Shown here: positions 35,172-43,668 of the stretch, piece after piece
Layout: each line of letters begins with the position of its first letter
How positions within the stretch are numbered: position 1 is the stretch's first letter
Source: Desulfosediminicola flagellatus
Lineage (GTDB): Bacteria > Desulfobacterota > Desulfobulbia > Desulfobulbales > Desulfocapsaceae
Direction: 5' to 3'
DNA: 64,000 bases
Assembly: GCF_005116655.2 (NCBI RefSeq)
Contig: NZ_CP050698.1
Location: forward strand, 5,124,001-5,188,000
Program-made: the position numbers and the translations under genes
The notes under the pieces: model-generated
What the model was told of the DNA's origin: nothing
The model's database searches: none
What the model saw: the letters and a program-made list of their open reading frames with translations, nothing else

Positions 35172-36551
35172 ATGTTCAGAATTTTTTTCTTTGTGTCTCT
35201 ATTTGCCATCCTATCCCTGTCCATTCTTTCAACACAGCTGCCCGCTCAGGCAGAAGACCCTGAAGGGCTAGTCCGGGCTGTTCTGATGAACACTCCTGAA
35301 GGTCGTAAAGCCGCGCTTGAAAAAATTGAAGCCCGCGGCGAGCAGGATCTTATATCTTCACTCATTCTCATTTTGCGTTTTCGGGGAAATAACCCGGCAA
35401 TCCTTGAGGTCATCAGCAAGCTTGCCGGAGAAAAAATAGACAACTGGTATGAGGCTATGATCTGGCAGCAGGATCATCCGGAAATTAAGCCGCATAGTAC
35501 CTACAGACCATTGAAGGTGTTTTTATACAGCCAGATTGATATCCAGTTCCTTCGTTTTTTAGGTGATGATCGTGCATTCCCGGACAACCTGAATATTCGG
35601 CTTGAAGAAATCACCTGGGGCGGAGTGAAGGTTGGAGGCATTCCGGCACTCGAATATTCACCGACCATAGCCGCAGAAAAAGCTGACTACCTGCTTGACG
35701 ATGATCTGATCTATGGTGCAGTTATCAACGATGAAGCGCGAGCCTACCCGCTGCGCATTCTCGGCTGGCATGAGATGGCTAATGATATTCTTGGAGGAGT
35801 CCCTGTCTCTTTGACCTACTGCACACTTTGCGGCACAGGGATTATGTATGAAGGACAGGTTGACGGGCAGGAAAAACCATTCTCGTTCGGCTCCAGCGGT
35901 TTACTTTACAGATCAAACAAGTTGATGTTTGACCATCAGACAGACAGTCTCTGGAATCAGTTCACCGGGCGTCCTGTCAGCGGTAAACTTCAAAAGAGCG
36001 GACTGCAGCTTACAATGCAACCGTTGGTTGTAACCTCCTGGGCTGAGTGGAAGAAGCAGCACCCGGATACCACTGTACTCAGCGAGGAGACTGGATTTAA
36101 GAGAGATTACAACTCAGGAGCAGCCTATAAAAAATATTTTGACAGCCCTAAGCTCATGTTCCCTGTGCAGGTTACAGAACGTGAAGGTTTACAGCCAAAA
36201 GACAGAATTTTCGGCATTGTCCAACCAGGTGCAATGAAAGCATGGCCGCTAAACGCATTCACCTCTTCTCCTGTAATTAATGACCAGCTGGGATCTCTGC
36301 CGCTTGTACTTATCGGTGATCCGGCAACCCAGACTGTGCGGGCTTACAAACGCGAAAGTGAGCAGTTCACAGCCGGAGAAGCCGATCATCAGTTGAAAAC
36401 GCCGTCCGGTATCTGGCAAATCGACGAAGATTTCCTTACAGGGCCAAACGGAGAACGACTTCCGCGCATAGCAGGGAGGATGAGCTTCTGGTTTGCCTGG
36501 AACTCGTTTATGGGAATGGAAAGCGAAGTATATACTACAGGTAAATTATGA
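35172..36551 (+). CDS. DUF3179 domain exported protein
   Basis: 459 residues from the ATG at 35172 (AGGACGAG upstream; an ATG at 35139 adds an unlikely 11 residues). Signal peptide FFFVSLFAILSLSILSTQLPAQA. A helical N-domain (residues about 25-110) with HEAT-like repeats is followed by DUF3179: DDDLIYGAVINDEARAYPLR, HEMANDILGGVPVSLTYC, TLCGTGIMYEG, LYRSNKLMFDHQTDSLWNQF. The invariant CxxC (YCTLCG) could bind a metal. Function of the domain is unknown. The stop overlaps the ATG of the HD gene (ATGA), so the pair is co-translated. Confidence 0.9.
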   Translation: MFRIFFFVSLFAILSLSILSTQLPAQAEDPEGLVRAVLMNTPEGRKAALEKIEARGEQDLISSLILILRFRGNNPAILEVISKLAGEKIDNWYEAMIWQQDHPEIKPHSTYRPLKVFLYSQIDIQFLRFLGDDRAFPDNLNIRLEEITWGGVKVGGIPALEYSPTIAAEKADYLLDDDLIYGAVINDEARAYPLRILGWHEMANDILGGVPVSLTYCTLCGTGIMYEGQVDGQEKPFSFGSSGLLYRSNKLMFDHQTDSLWNQFTGRPVSGKLQKSGLQLTMQPLVVTSWAEWKKQHPDTTVLSEETGFKRDYNSGAAYKKYFDSPKLMFPVQVTEREGLQPKDRIFGIVQPGAMKAWPLNAFTSSPVINDQLGSLPLVLIGDPATQTVRAYKRESEQFTAGEADHQLKTPSGIWQIDEDFLTGPNGERLPRIAGRMSFWFAWNSFMGMESEVYTTGKL

Positions 36552-37114
36552 CACAAAACGACATCATGATTTCAATATTCTCACAAGATGTGTTTGTAGC
36601 TGCGTGGAATTTCTCTTCCAGTGCTCATATTAATCAGAAACTCCCTGGTAGCGAAATTCCGTACATTAACCATATTGGTAATGTGGCAATGGAAGTAGTG
36701 GCAGCAATTACGGCAATCCCTGTTGAATTTCCAAATTTATCCATTCAATGTGCATTGTTACATGATGTAATAGAAGACACAGATGTCACCTATGATCAGG
36801 TCAGATCCACTTTTGGTGAGGAGGTGGCTGCAGGGGTAATGAGTTTATCGAAAAACACCAATTTGCCGACAAAAGCGGAGCAGATGGAAGACAGCCTGAA
36901 CAGAATCCTGCTGCAACCGAAAGAGGTCTGGATGGTAAAACTCGCTGATAGAATCACCAATCTGCAACCTCCGCCCCATTACTGGAATAAAGAAAAAATA
37001 ACGAACTATAGAGATGAGGCAATCCTCATCCATAAACATCTTGGTAAATCCCATAGGCTGTTATCAGACAGACTCCAGCAAAAAATCGACGACTACCAAG
37101 TATTCATCGCATAG
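36548..37114 (+). CDS. HD-domain phosphohydrolase, (p)ppGpp-hydrolase-like (MESH1/SpoT type)
   Basis: 188 residues. EIPYINHIGNVAMEV, LLHDVIEDTDVTYDQV and VKLADRITNL are the His, HD and D metal-binding motifs in the arrangement of SpoT and small alarmone hydrolases. No synthetase, TGS or ACT domain is present, so it would only degrade ppGpp or a related nucleotide such as NADPH-type substrates. It is translationally coupled to the DUF3179 gene and ends at a strong bidirectional terminator. Confidence 0.85.
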   Translation: MTQNDIMISIFSQDVFVAAWNFSSSAHINQKLPGSEIPYINHIGNVAMEVVAAITAIPVEFPNLSIQCALLHDVIEDTDVTYDQVRSTFGEEVAAGVMSLSKNTNLPTKAEQMEDSLNRILLQPKEVWMVKLADRITNLQPPPHYWNKEKITNYRDEAILIHKHLGKSHRLLSDRLQQKIDDYQVFIA

Positions 37115-37130
37115 CCTTTTCACCCTAAAA

Positions 37131-37168
37131 AAAACGGGACTATTGCTTTTCAGCAATAGTCCCGTTTT
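37131..37168. terminator. Bidirectional intrinsic terminator
   Basis: A perfect 17-bp stem, AAAACGGGACTATTGCT, loop TTTC, complement, with A-tract on one side and T-tract on the other. It serves both the HD gene (+) and the phosphonate transporter operon (-). Confidence 0.92.
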
Positions 37169-37192
37169 CGTTCCAATAGTGTCTGACTCTTC

Positions 37193-37993
37193 TTAAATAA
37201 GATTATTTCGTATTTTGGTAACTAACAGCTCTGCCAGAATAACAACGACAAAAATAGAAACGAGAATAACCGAAACACGATCCCAAAAGAACAGGTTAAG
37301 GGCTGTATCAAGCACCATGCCTATCCCGCCTGCACCAACCAGACCGATTACCGCAGATTCCCGCACATTGATATCCCATCTAAAGAGAAATATTGCCCAG
37401 AATGCCGGGGCAACCTGAGGCCAATAACCTTTCAGAAAAATCGAAGGCCAGGGAGCACCAGCAGCTTTCAGTGCTTCTATCGGGCCTGGATTAACCTCTT
37501 CAAGAGCTTCGGCAAAAAGTTTGCCGACAAAGCCCACTGAACGAAAACCTATACAGACTGTTCCTGCAAGAGCACCTGGTCCGAAAATGGCAACAAACAG
37601 GAGCGCCCACACCAGAGAATTGACAGAACGTGACGACACCAGAATAAGCTTGGCCAGCCAGTTGAAAAGAGGCATCCGCACGATATTGTTCGCGCCCATT
37701 ATACCGACCGGAATAGCCATAACTATTGCCAGCAATGTTCCGAGAGTTGCAATATGCAGAGTTTCAACCATCGCATCATGAATGCCTTTCGGATAATAGG
37801 CCACATCAAGAGGCCACATTCTGCTCAACAGATCAGCCACCTGGGTCGGCGCGTCATACAAAAACTCCGGGATAACCTCTACCGTCCTTAGAGAAACTGA
37901 CAGTGCAAGAGCAAACAACAGAAACACCGCAAACCGGGCGAGCCTCTCCGCAGAGGTGAACCGTTCCCACTTGTGGTCGTATGTATTGCTCAT
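37193..37993 (-). CDS. phnE: Phosphonate-type ABC transporter permease (second PhnE)
   Basis: 266 residues, six helices. The permease EAA-like loop FRSVGFVGKLFAEALEEVNPGPIEAL and AIFLFRWDINVRESAVIGLVG (cut here) are PhnE hallmarks. It pairs with the other PhnE 5' of it; the two overlap by 4 bp. Last gene of the operon; terminator at 37131-37168. Confidence 0.93.
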   Translation of the reverse strand: MSNTYDHKWERFTSAERLARFAVFLLFALALSVSLRTVEVIPEFLYDAPTQVADLLSRMWPLDVAYYPKGIHDAMVETLHIATLGTLLAIVMAIPVGIMGANNIVRMPLFNWLAKLILVSSRSVNSLVWALLFVAIFGPGALAGTVCIGFRSVGFVGKLFAEALEEVNPGPIEALKAAGAPWPSIFLKGYWPQVAPAFWAIFLFRWDINVRESAVIGLVGAGGIGMVLDTALNLFFWDRVSVILVSIFVVVILAELLVTKIRNNLI

Positions 37994-38790
37994 TGGAAAA
38001 CCTTTTTAACCTGAACAGAAATGAATTCACTCACCATAACAAGCGCAATAATTGAGATAAGAATCGCTGCCAGGAAATCGTAGTCAAAACGTTGAAATGC
38101 GGCAAACAACGTTCCGCCGATTCCACCAGCACCAACTATACCAACCATGGTTGAGTTACGAAGATTAGCGTCAAGCTGATACGAAGCAAAACCTATAAAA
38201 CGGTTGAGCACCTGAGGCAGCACACCATAGATAATAACACTGATAAACGGTGCACCGGCAGCTCGTAAAGCCTCCAGGGGTTTCAGTGAAATCTCTTCAA
38301 TAGCCTCGGCAAACAACTTGCCGATAAAACCAATGGAAGCGAAAATTAATGTCAGAATTCCCGCTAGTGGTCCGAATCCTACAGCCTTAACAAAAAGAAT
38401 CGCAAAAATAACCGGATGAAAAGAGCGACATAAAGCAATAAAGACTCTAAACGGCCATGTAACCCATAAAGGCATGAGATTTCTTGCAGCACAGAGCCCG
38501 ACAGGCAACGAAATTGTCACACCGAACGCCGAAGCGATGATGGCAATTTCTACTGTCTCTATGAGATTACCAACAAGCAGTCTCCAGCGTGAAAAATTGA
38601 CAGGCACCATCTCACTTAAGAATTCTCCACCGTTTCCAAGCCCGGCAATAAATCTGCTCAATGAAACATCAAGATAGTTGGCGGCATACACGACATACAC
38701 AGCGGCAAGTATCCAACCGGCTCTTGCCCACCAGTTAACCTTAAACGGGTTACCGTAATTTTTTACTCCATTCGGGGTCATTGCAGCCAT
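37990..38790 (-). CDS. phnE: Phosphonate-type ABC transporter permease (first PhnE)
   Basis: 266 residues. FASIGFIGKLFAEAIEEISL and YQLDANLRNSTMVGIVGAGG are the conserved cytoplasmic loop and C-terminal motif. The heterodimer of the two PhnE proteins forms the channel for phosphonate, phosphite or a similar anion. The start overlaps the phnC stop by 13 bp (ATG at 38790, alternative 38781). Confidence 0.93.
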   Translation of the reverse strand: MAAMTPNGVKNYGNPFKVNWWARAGWILAAVYVVYAANYLDVSLSRFIAGLGNGGEFLSEMVPVNFSRWRLLVGNLIETVEIAIIASAFGVTISLPVGLCAARNLMPLWVTWPFRVFIALCRSFHPVIFAILFVKAVGFGPLAGILTLIFASIGFIGKLFAEAIEEISLKPLEALRAAGAPFISVIIYGVLPQVLNRFIGFASYQLDANLRNSTMVGIVGAGGIGGTLFAAFQRFDYDFLAAILISIIALVMVSEFISVQVKKVFQ

Positions 38791-39566
38791 TCCTCCCCAC
38801 CATAGATCTCTTTCAGGTTCTCTCTGGTCAGTTCTGAAGGTGGGCCGTCGAAAACAATCCCGCCCTTTGAAAGCCCTATCACCCGCGAAGTAAAACGCTT
38901 TGCCAGCTCAACATCGTGAATATTAATGATAAGTGGAATATTTCTATCTTCTGAAAGCGTAACCAGCAATTCCATAATCTCTACGCTGGTCTTCGGATCT
39001 AAGGAGGAGGTCGGTTCATCAGCCAGCAGGACATGAGGCTCCTGCATTACTGCTCTGGCGATACCGACACGTTGACGCTGGCCTCCAGAGAGACTGTCCG
39101 CACGCTGATGAGCAAAGTCTATCAGGCCAATAGCCTCAAGTAATTCGAAAGCTCTGTTGACATCATCCTGCGGATATTTCCTGAGCCATGCCCGCCAGGA
39201 AGAAACATACCCCAGGCGCCCGCTCAGCACATTTTCCATCACGGAAAGGCGCTCTACAAGGTTGAACTCCTGAAAGACCATGCCGATCTTTCGTCTCGCC
39301 AGTCGCAACTGACTGCCTCTTAGTGCAGTAATATTCTCGCCACTGACATACACATTGCCACTTGTTGGTGGTATAAGTTTATTCACACAACGTATCAGCG
39401 TACTTTTTCCAGTTCCCGAAGGACCGATAATCGCCACACTTGACGTTCCATTCACCTCAAAACTGATATCTTTAAGAACAGGTTTCCCCGCTGTGTATTC
39501 TTTGACAAGGTGCTCCACCCGCAACGATCTTTCTGGCTGCATGTCTGTATAGTTCTCTGTCGTCAT
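38778..39566 (-). CDS. phnC: Phosphonate-type ABC transporter ATPase
   Basis: 262 residues. Walker A GPSGTGKST, signature LSGGQRQRVGIARA, Walker B VLLADEPTSSLD, and the switch His in NIHDVELA. The motif VFQEFNLVERLSVMENVL(SGRLG) is typical of PhnC. It energises uptake by the two PhnE permeases. Confidence 0.95.
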   Translation of the reverse strand: MTTENYTDMQPERSLRVEHLVKEYTAGKPVLKDISFEVNGTSSVAIIGPSGTGKSTLIRCVNKLIPPTSGNVYVSGENITALRGSQLRLARRKIGMVFQEFNLVERLSVMENVLSGRLGYVSSWRAWLRKYPQDDVNRAFELLEAIGLIDFAHQRADSLSGGQRQRVGIARAVMQEPHVLLADEPTSSLDPKTSVEIMELLVTLSEDRNIPLIINIHDVELAKRFTSRVIGLSKGGIVFDGPPSELTRENLKEIYGGEEWLQ

Positions 39567-39627
39567 ATCATTTCAACCGGTACTGCGTTTCAATCTTCCA
39601 TCAGGATAGATAAAGAGATAAAAAAGA

Positions 39628-39667
39628 ACCCGAATCCCCCCACAGATTATCACGGGGGGATTCGGGT
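39628..39667 (-). terminator. Stem-loop between phnD and phnC
   Basis: ACCCGAATCCCCCC, loop, GGGGGGATTCGGGT: a 14-bp perfect stem in the 117-bp gap after phnD. It probably stops most transcripts or shields the phnD mRNA, giving more binding protein than membrane subunits. Confidence 0.8.
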
Positions 39668-39683
39668 AGAGAAGGTCCAACTA

Positions 39684-40700
39684 TTACTGCTTAGCTTTTT
39701 TTGCGGCAGCCTTTGCAGCTTCTTTCTCGGCCATTTTTTTCAGGCCGGCCTGGTTGTAGGAGGTTCCTGTTGACGCAGCGATATCGCGGATAACTTTCCA
39801 GTCATCTTTATACGTTACCGGATAGAAGCGATCAGCTTTACCAAAGGTTTCCTGCATGGCTGGGGTAAAACGATACGAATGGAAGGCATCGACAATTTTC
39901 TTCACAAGGTCAGGGTGCAGGTTATGGGCATACCCGAATGAAGATGTTGGGAACTTAGGGCTTGTAAAAACAATATTGAACTCATCAGGATTAATCCTGC
40001 CTGCTTCAGCCATTCGATTATAGACATCAGATGCAACTGGTGCCGCATCGTAATCACCATGAGCTACACCAAGAATGGACTGATCGTGTTTTCCTGAATA
40101 AACAACAGTGTAATCTTTATCAGGAACGATCCCGTACTGTGGAAAAATTGCGCGCGGAGCGAGGTTACCGGAGTTTGATGATGCAGAGGTATGAGCAATT
40201 CGCTTTCCTTTGATGTCATCAAGCGTTTTGATACCACTGTCTTTTTTGGTAACTACGATCAGGTTGTAACCTTGAAAGCCCTCAGGGTAACCTTTTACAG
40301 CAATAGGTACATATCCTGCCAGGTTAACAGCAAAGCCGGTAGGCCCTGTGGAAAAGCCGGCAATATGCAGTCTTCCGGAACGCATTGCTTCAACCTCAGC
40401 AGCATTTGACTGAACTGTGTAATAAATTACCTTTTTGCCGGTTTTCTCTTCCAGATATTCCTGAAAGTCTGCAAACGCATCTTTATAAACAGCGGGATCT
40501 TCTACGGGAGTATAGGTGAAAACAAGTGTTCGCGGGTCTTTCCAGTCGTTTTCATCTTTTGGAGTATCTGCAACCAGGTCCATGTTTTCATCGCAATACA
40601 TCTCATCAAGAGTACCACGATTTTTACATTCTTCAGCAGCAGTTGCTACACCTGCGGAAAAAAGGGCTGCCAGTACAAACGTCATGATTCTTTTCATCAT
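39684..40700 (-). CDS. phnD: Phosphonate-type ABC transporter binding protein
   Basis: 338 residues. Signal peptide MTFVLAALFSAGVATA. PhnD-type family blocks: TLVFTYTPVEDPAVYKDAF, EAMRSGRLHIAGFSTGPTG, IKTLDDIKGKRIAHTSASS, NSGNLAPRAIFPQYGI and VYSGKHDQSILGVAHGDYDA. It captures a phosphonate or reduced phosphorus compound in the periplasm. The tail is a Lys/Ala-rich helix (EKEAAKAAAKKAK). No C-P lyase, phosphonatase or phosphite dehydrogenase genes are in the window, so the ligand's fate is unknown. First gene of the operon. Confidence 0.93.
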   Translation of the reverse strand: MMKRIMTFVLAALFSAGVATAAEECKNRGTLDEMYCDENMDLVADTPKDENDWKDPRTLVFTYTPVEDPAVYKDAFADFQEYLEEKTGKKVIYYTVQSNAAEVEAMRSGRLHIAGFSTGPTGFAVNLAGYVPIAVKGYPEGFQGYNLIVVTKKDSGIKTLDDIKGKRIAHTSASSNSGNLAPRAIFPQYGIVPDKDYTVVYSGKHDQSILGVAHGDYDAAPVASDVYNRMAEAGRINPDEFNIVFTSPKFPTSSFGYAHNLHPDLVKKIVDAFHSYRFTPAMQETFGKADRFYPVTYKDDWKVIRDIAASTGTSYNQAGLKKMAEKEAAKAAAKKAKQ

Positions 40701-41251
40701 TTTTCAATTCCCTCTCATTTTGAGTTGCTTGAAAAAACTACGAAGCAGTGGTTGATCGTTGCCGGGGTTATTGGGCAAAACACCCAAACCATTGCACTTT
40801 ACGTAAATGTTATCAAAAAAGCAGAAACATCCTACAAATCCATGAACATCCATGTATATAGCTGACTATATGACGCCACATCTAGTGTGTTTTACCAACC
40901 CCTGTCAATACAAAAATGGAATATTTATTATTGAATCGACAATTTCGTTTGGAAAGGCATACTCTTCAAATAGGCATAATGGGAGATACAGGAATGAGCA
41001 GGATACACATAGATGTACATCACATGACGAATCGCGACGAAAACGTAAAGAAGTATTGAATTGCAATTTTTTTCAAGTAATAGAGACCGGTATTACCTCG
41101 CTCAACAGGTAGCAGAGCACCAAGGACAGTTGCACAAAGGGGTAGCTGCGAGATTTCGGAAGAAAATCGGCCTGCTCGCCTAAAAGGTGATTTTTAACAA
41201 GAAATCAATCAGTCCCTGGTGAGTGTTGCGGAGGTGAAAAGGCAAGTAATA
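40701..41251. other. Intergenic, about 550 bp, nothing identified
   Basis: It must contain the phnD promoter near 40720-40860. I see no clear Pho box (two 7-bp CTGTCAT-type repeats), although the sequence is AT-rich. An 86-codon plus-strand frame at 40852 has no support. Confidence 0.45.
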
Positions 41252-41950
41252 TCAGTTTATCTCTTCCAGCAACCGCAACTCAACACGCTCAAGCCATTCA
41301 TCCTGGGCGTTTCTATCAAATACCAATGACGTGTCTTCATCAAATTGAATATGATGCTTTAGTTCATCCCGCATAGCAGCTGCTGCAACGCTTTCAAACT
41401 GTGCATTAAGTCTACTGTTGACCTCATCATAGGTGTGAGCTGTCACCACATATCCCTGCATTTTTCGGGCGACATTTTGACTTAAGACACGTGCGCTGAG
41501 TTCTGACAACGCAAAGTGGACCTGCTCATGTTGCAGGACATAATTCATCTTTTCTTCAGGTACTTCAGGATTCCACCAGGAGCAGGAGGGTTCGAATAAT
41601 GCCTGAAACAAAACTCGCACCATCCGCCCCTCATAGAGCGACTGGTCCCCGATTGTAACAGGAGAGACCTCCATGACCGAATCTTCTGAGACATGCATCC
41701 GGATGCATGATTGAGCATGAATATTGTGCCGGCCATCCCGCTGTTTATTGGGGAGTGCGGGGGCATGAAAATCTTCGATAGAGAGTGTTCGATAAGAAAT
41801 ACCGTTTCCTTCCGGAATCGAGTAATTGTTAGATTGCTGCAGGTATGGTGGTGCATACTCCTCCCCCACAGAACATGACATGAGCGATAGAGAGACCAGA
41901 GCAGTTAATATCGCTCGACATACTCGATTCTTGAGACGACAACTATCCAT
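41252..41950 (-). CDS. Lipoprotein with HExxH motif (DUF922-like putative Zn protease)
   Basis: 232 residues. Lipobox LSLMSC (Cys26). The segment LQHEQVHFALSELSARVL has HExxH (His141, Glu142, His145) followed by SELSAR, the third-ligand arrangement of DUF922-type putative metallopeptidases. The rest (CIRMHVSEDSVMEVSPVT, FEPSCSWWNPEV) is beta-rich with two Cys. Probably an outer-membrane-tethered zinc protein facing the periplasm; the substrate is unknown. Monocistronic, with a weak ribosome site. Confidence 0.75.
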   Translation of the reverse strand: MDSCRLKNRVCRAILTALVSLSLMSCSVGEEYAPPYLQQSNNYSIPEGNGISYRTLSIEDFHAPALPNKQRDGRHNIHAQSCIRMHVSEDSVMEVSPVTIGDQSLYEGRMVRVLFQALFEPSCSWWNPEVPEEKMNYVLQHEQVHFALSELSARVLSQNVARKMQGYVVTAHTYDEVNSRLNAQFESVAAAAMRDELKHHIQFDEDTSLVFDRNAQDEWLERVELRLLEEIN

Positions 41951-42262
41951 TACCAGCAGGTCCCTTCAGTAGCACTACCGTTTTTAACACAACATCTAAT
42001 AATTATTGCTCAATCAGGGCTCTTGTTGCACCGGCCAATGTGGGAAACGTATAATGGTAATTCTCGACACACCTGATGAGTATTTCTTTGTAATGCTAAA
42101 TATACTTAATAGGTAAAGATGATGATTGCAAACACCAAATCCACCTGACACTTATCGCATAACCTTTTAAAATAAATACCTATCCATACATTTACGTGCA
42201 AATATATTCTGAGTCGGACCTGCTCTGTACGGGTTAGAATTGTGTAAAAAGAATCTTCCCTT
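41951..42262. other. Intergenic, 312 bp, nothing identified
   Basis: It lies upstream of the lipoprotein gene and downstream of the small coiled-coil gene. A short minus frame at 42106-42327 overlaps the latter and is not credible. Confidence 0.4.
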
Positions 42263-42460
42263 TCACCCTTTTTGATTTTCCGAGTGTAAATTTTCCAACT
42301 CCTCCTGTTTTTTAAGCAGATCAACAAGGTGATTCTCTGTACTCATCAGCAAAAGCTGAGCGCTGTATTCACCAGGGTTCTTCTCAAAATTCTCTTTCGA
42401 CTCTGCAAGAATCACTTTTGTCTTTTCTATCTGCTCTTTCAACTCGTCAATTCGGCTCAT
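42263..42460 (-). CDS. Small cytosolic coiled-coil protein
   Basis: 65 residues, highly charged helix with heptad pattern (IDELKEQIEKTKVILAESKENF and NHLVDLLKKQEELENL, separated by NPGEYSAQLLLMSTE). The interruption suggests a helical hairpin. No family recognised. CAGGGA lies about 12 nt before the ATG, a weak site. Coding bias and the clean helix support a real gene. Confidence 0.6.
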   Translation of the reverse strand: MSRIDELKEQIEKTKVILAESKENFEKNPGEYSAQLLLMSTENHLVDLLKKQEELENLHSENQKG

Positions 42461-43116
42461 AATTCATACGTCCCTGATATTCTATTATAACGGTAATGTT
42501 TTTTTGACCTACGTTTCAACATTCAAAACGTCAATTAAAACCAATTTTTTTAATACGTCAAACAGAGGATCTTCGCCAAGTCATATATTCTCTAACCCCT
42601 CGTTATGCAGATAATAATTATCCTTATCGAGCAATTCCCGATAGAAAAAAATAATTGTGCAAACACGTTACACACACATGTCATCTAAGCAACGCATCCT
42701 CCCAACAAATAAGTTTTTGATATTTAATACATTACCATGACACAATCGCCAGATCCCTAACGCATGCACGAATCAGAAAAATCACAAACACCTCACTCCA
42801 CACGATTGACAGGAACCAGCAATGGTACACAAACATCTTGAATCAAAGCATTTTTTGGTTAAGATCATACCACTGAACAATTGACTAAAGGAAGGAGATC
42901 AGCGGGTAATATTCGCAATTTCAAACTCAACAAATAGCACCACGCTTTTTAACGTAACCTGTTAATGACACACGGAAATGTTTGCTGAGTCCATCCTCAG
43001 CAACTAGCGTGATAAGTTGCAGATATTATGCGCAAAAACCTGAAACGTTCAGCAAATGGTATGTTCACATCAGATCAGAACAAATCTATATCCGTAACCA
43101 GAACGTTGGAGATGTT
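42461..43116. other. Intergenic, about 650 bp, nothing identified
   Basis: AT-rich, with many stops in all frames. GGAAGGAGAT at 42891-42900 looks like a ribosome site but no start follows at a useful distance. No promoter assigned. Confidence 0.4.
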
Positions 43117-43236
43117 ATGAAATCTAAAGATTTTGAAAAGTTTGCTATGCAGCAGATGGTACTCAACGTCTCTGTATTTGGCATTGTTCTAGCCTGCTCA
43201 ATTGCAGTAATTGCACTTCTCAGAACTCCCATGTAG
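43117..43236 (+). CDS. Putative 39-residue single-helix membrane protein
   Basis: MKSKDFEKFAMQQMVLNV then one strong membrane helix (SVFGIVLACSIAVIALL) and a short tail RTPM. GGAG lies 8 nt before the ATG. The charged start and single helix fit a bacterial small membrane protein. No homologue recognised; a longer upstream frame (from 42982) is poorer in codon use. Confidence 0.5.
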   Translation: MKSKDFEKFAMQQMVLNVSVFGIVLACSIAVIALLRTPM

Positions 43237-43668
43237 TTATGCGTTCTTATCAATAGACATTTTTGCAGGTCGAGCTACAAGCCACGCCGTTGTAGTAAAC
43301 TACTCCGCATGGCGCATAACATTGCAGTTGCAAAATATTTATGAACTTCGAAATACATACTCTCAATTACCGGCTTTTCTGATGGTACGAGGGGCACTTT
43401 CACCAGGCACAGATAGATGTCACAAAACCATTGTCACTAACTGCCTGGAAGTCTCACTTATTGACGTATAAGGCTATTTCTCTTTGAGTGAAATGATCGA
43501 CAGACGTAAAACGAAAACATCAAGCCGATCGTTGTGGTAAACGAAGGTGTGGGGATTTGGTAACAAAGCGACATTTTACGTTTTGAAATTAGAACTATCT
43601 GAGAACAGCACGTGATGTACCTGTCTCAACCCCATCTCGTATTGAATGGGGCTGAGACAAGAAAAAAA
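43237..43668. other. Intergenic with a stem-loop
   Basis: A 14-bp hairpin (TGTCTCAACCCCAT / ATGGGGCTGAGACA, one mismatch) lies at 43622-43659, just after the stop of the minus-strand transferase gene. It lacks a T-tract in that direction. The segment 43272-43310 (GTAGTAAACTACTCCGCATGG) resembles a dispersed repeat but no second copy is here. Confidence 0.45.

Noticed and set aside
43622..43659. Hairpin as terminator of the beta-helix gene
   Set aside because: The A/T tract lies on the wrong side for that gene's direction; I list it only as a stem-loop.
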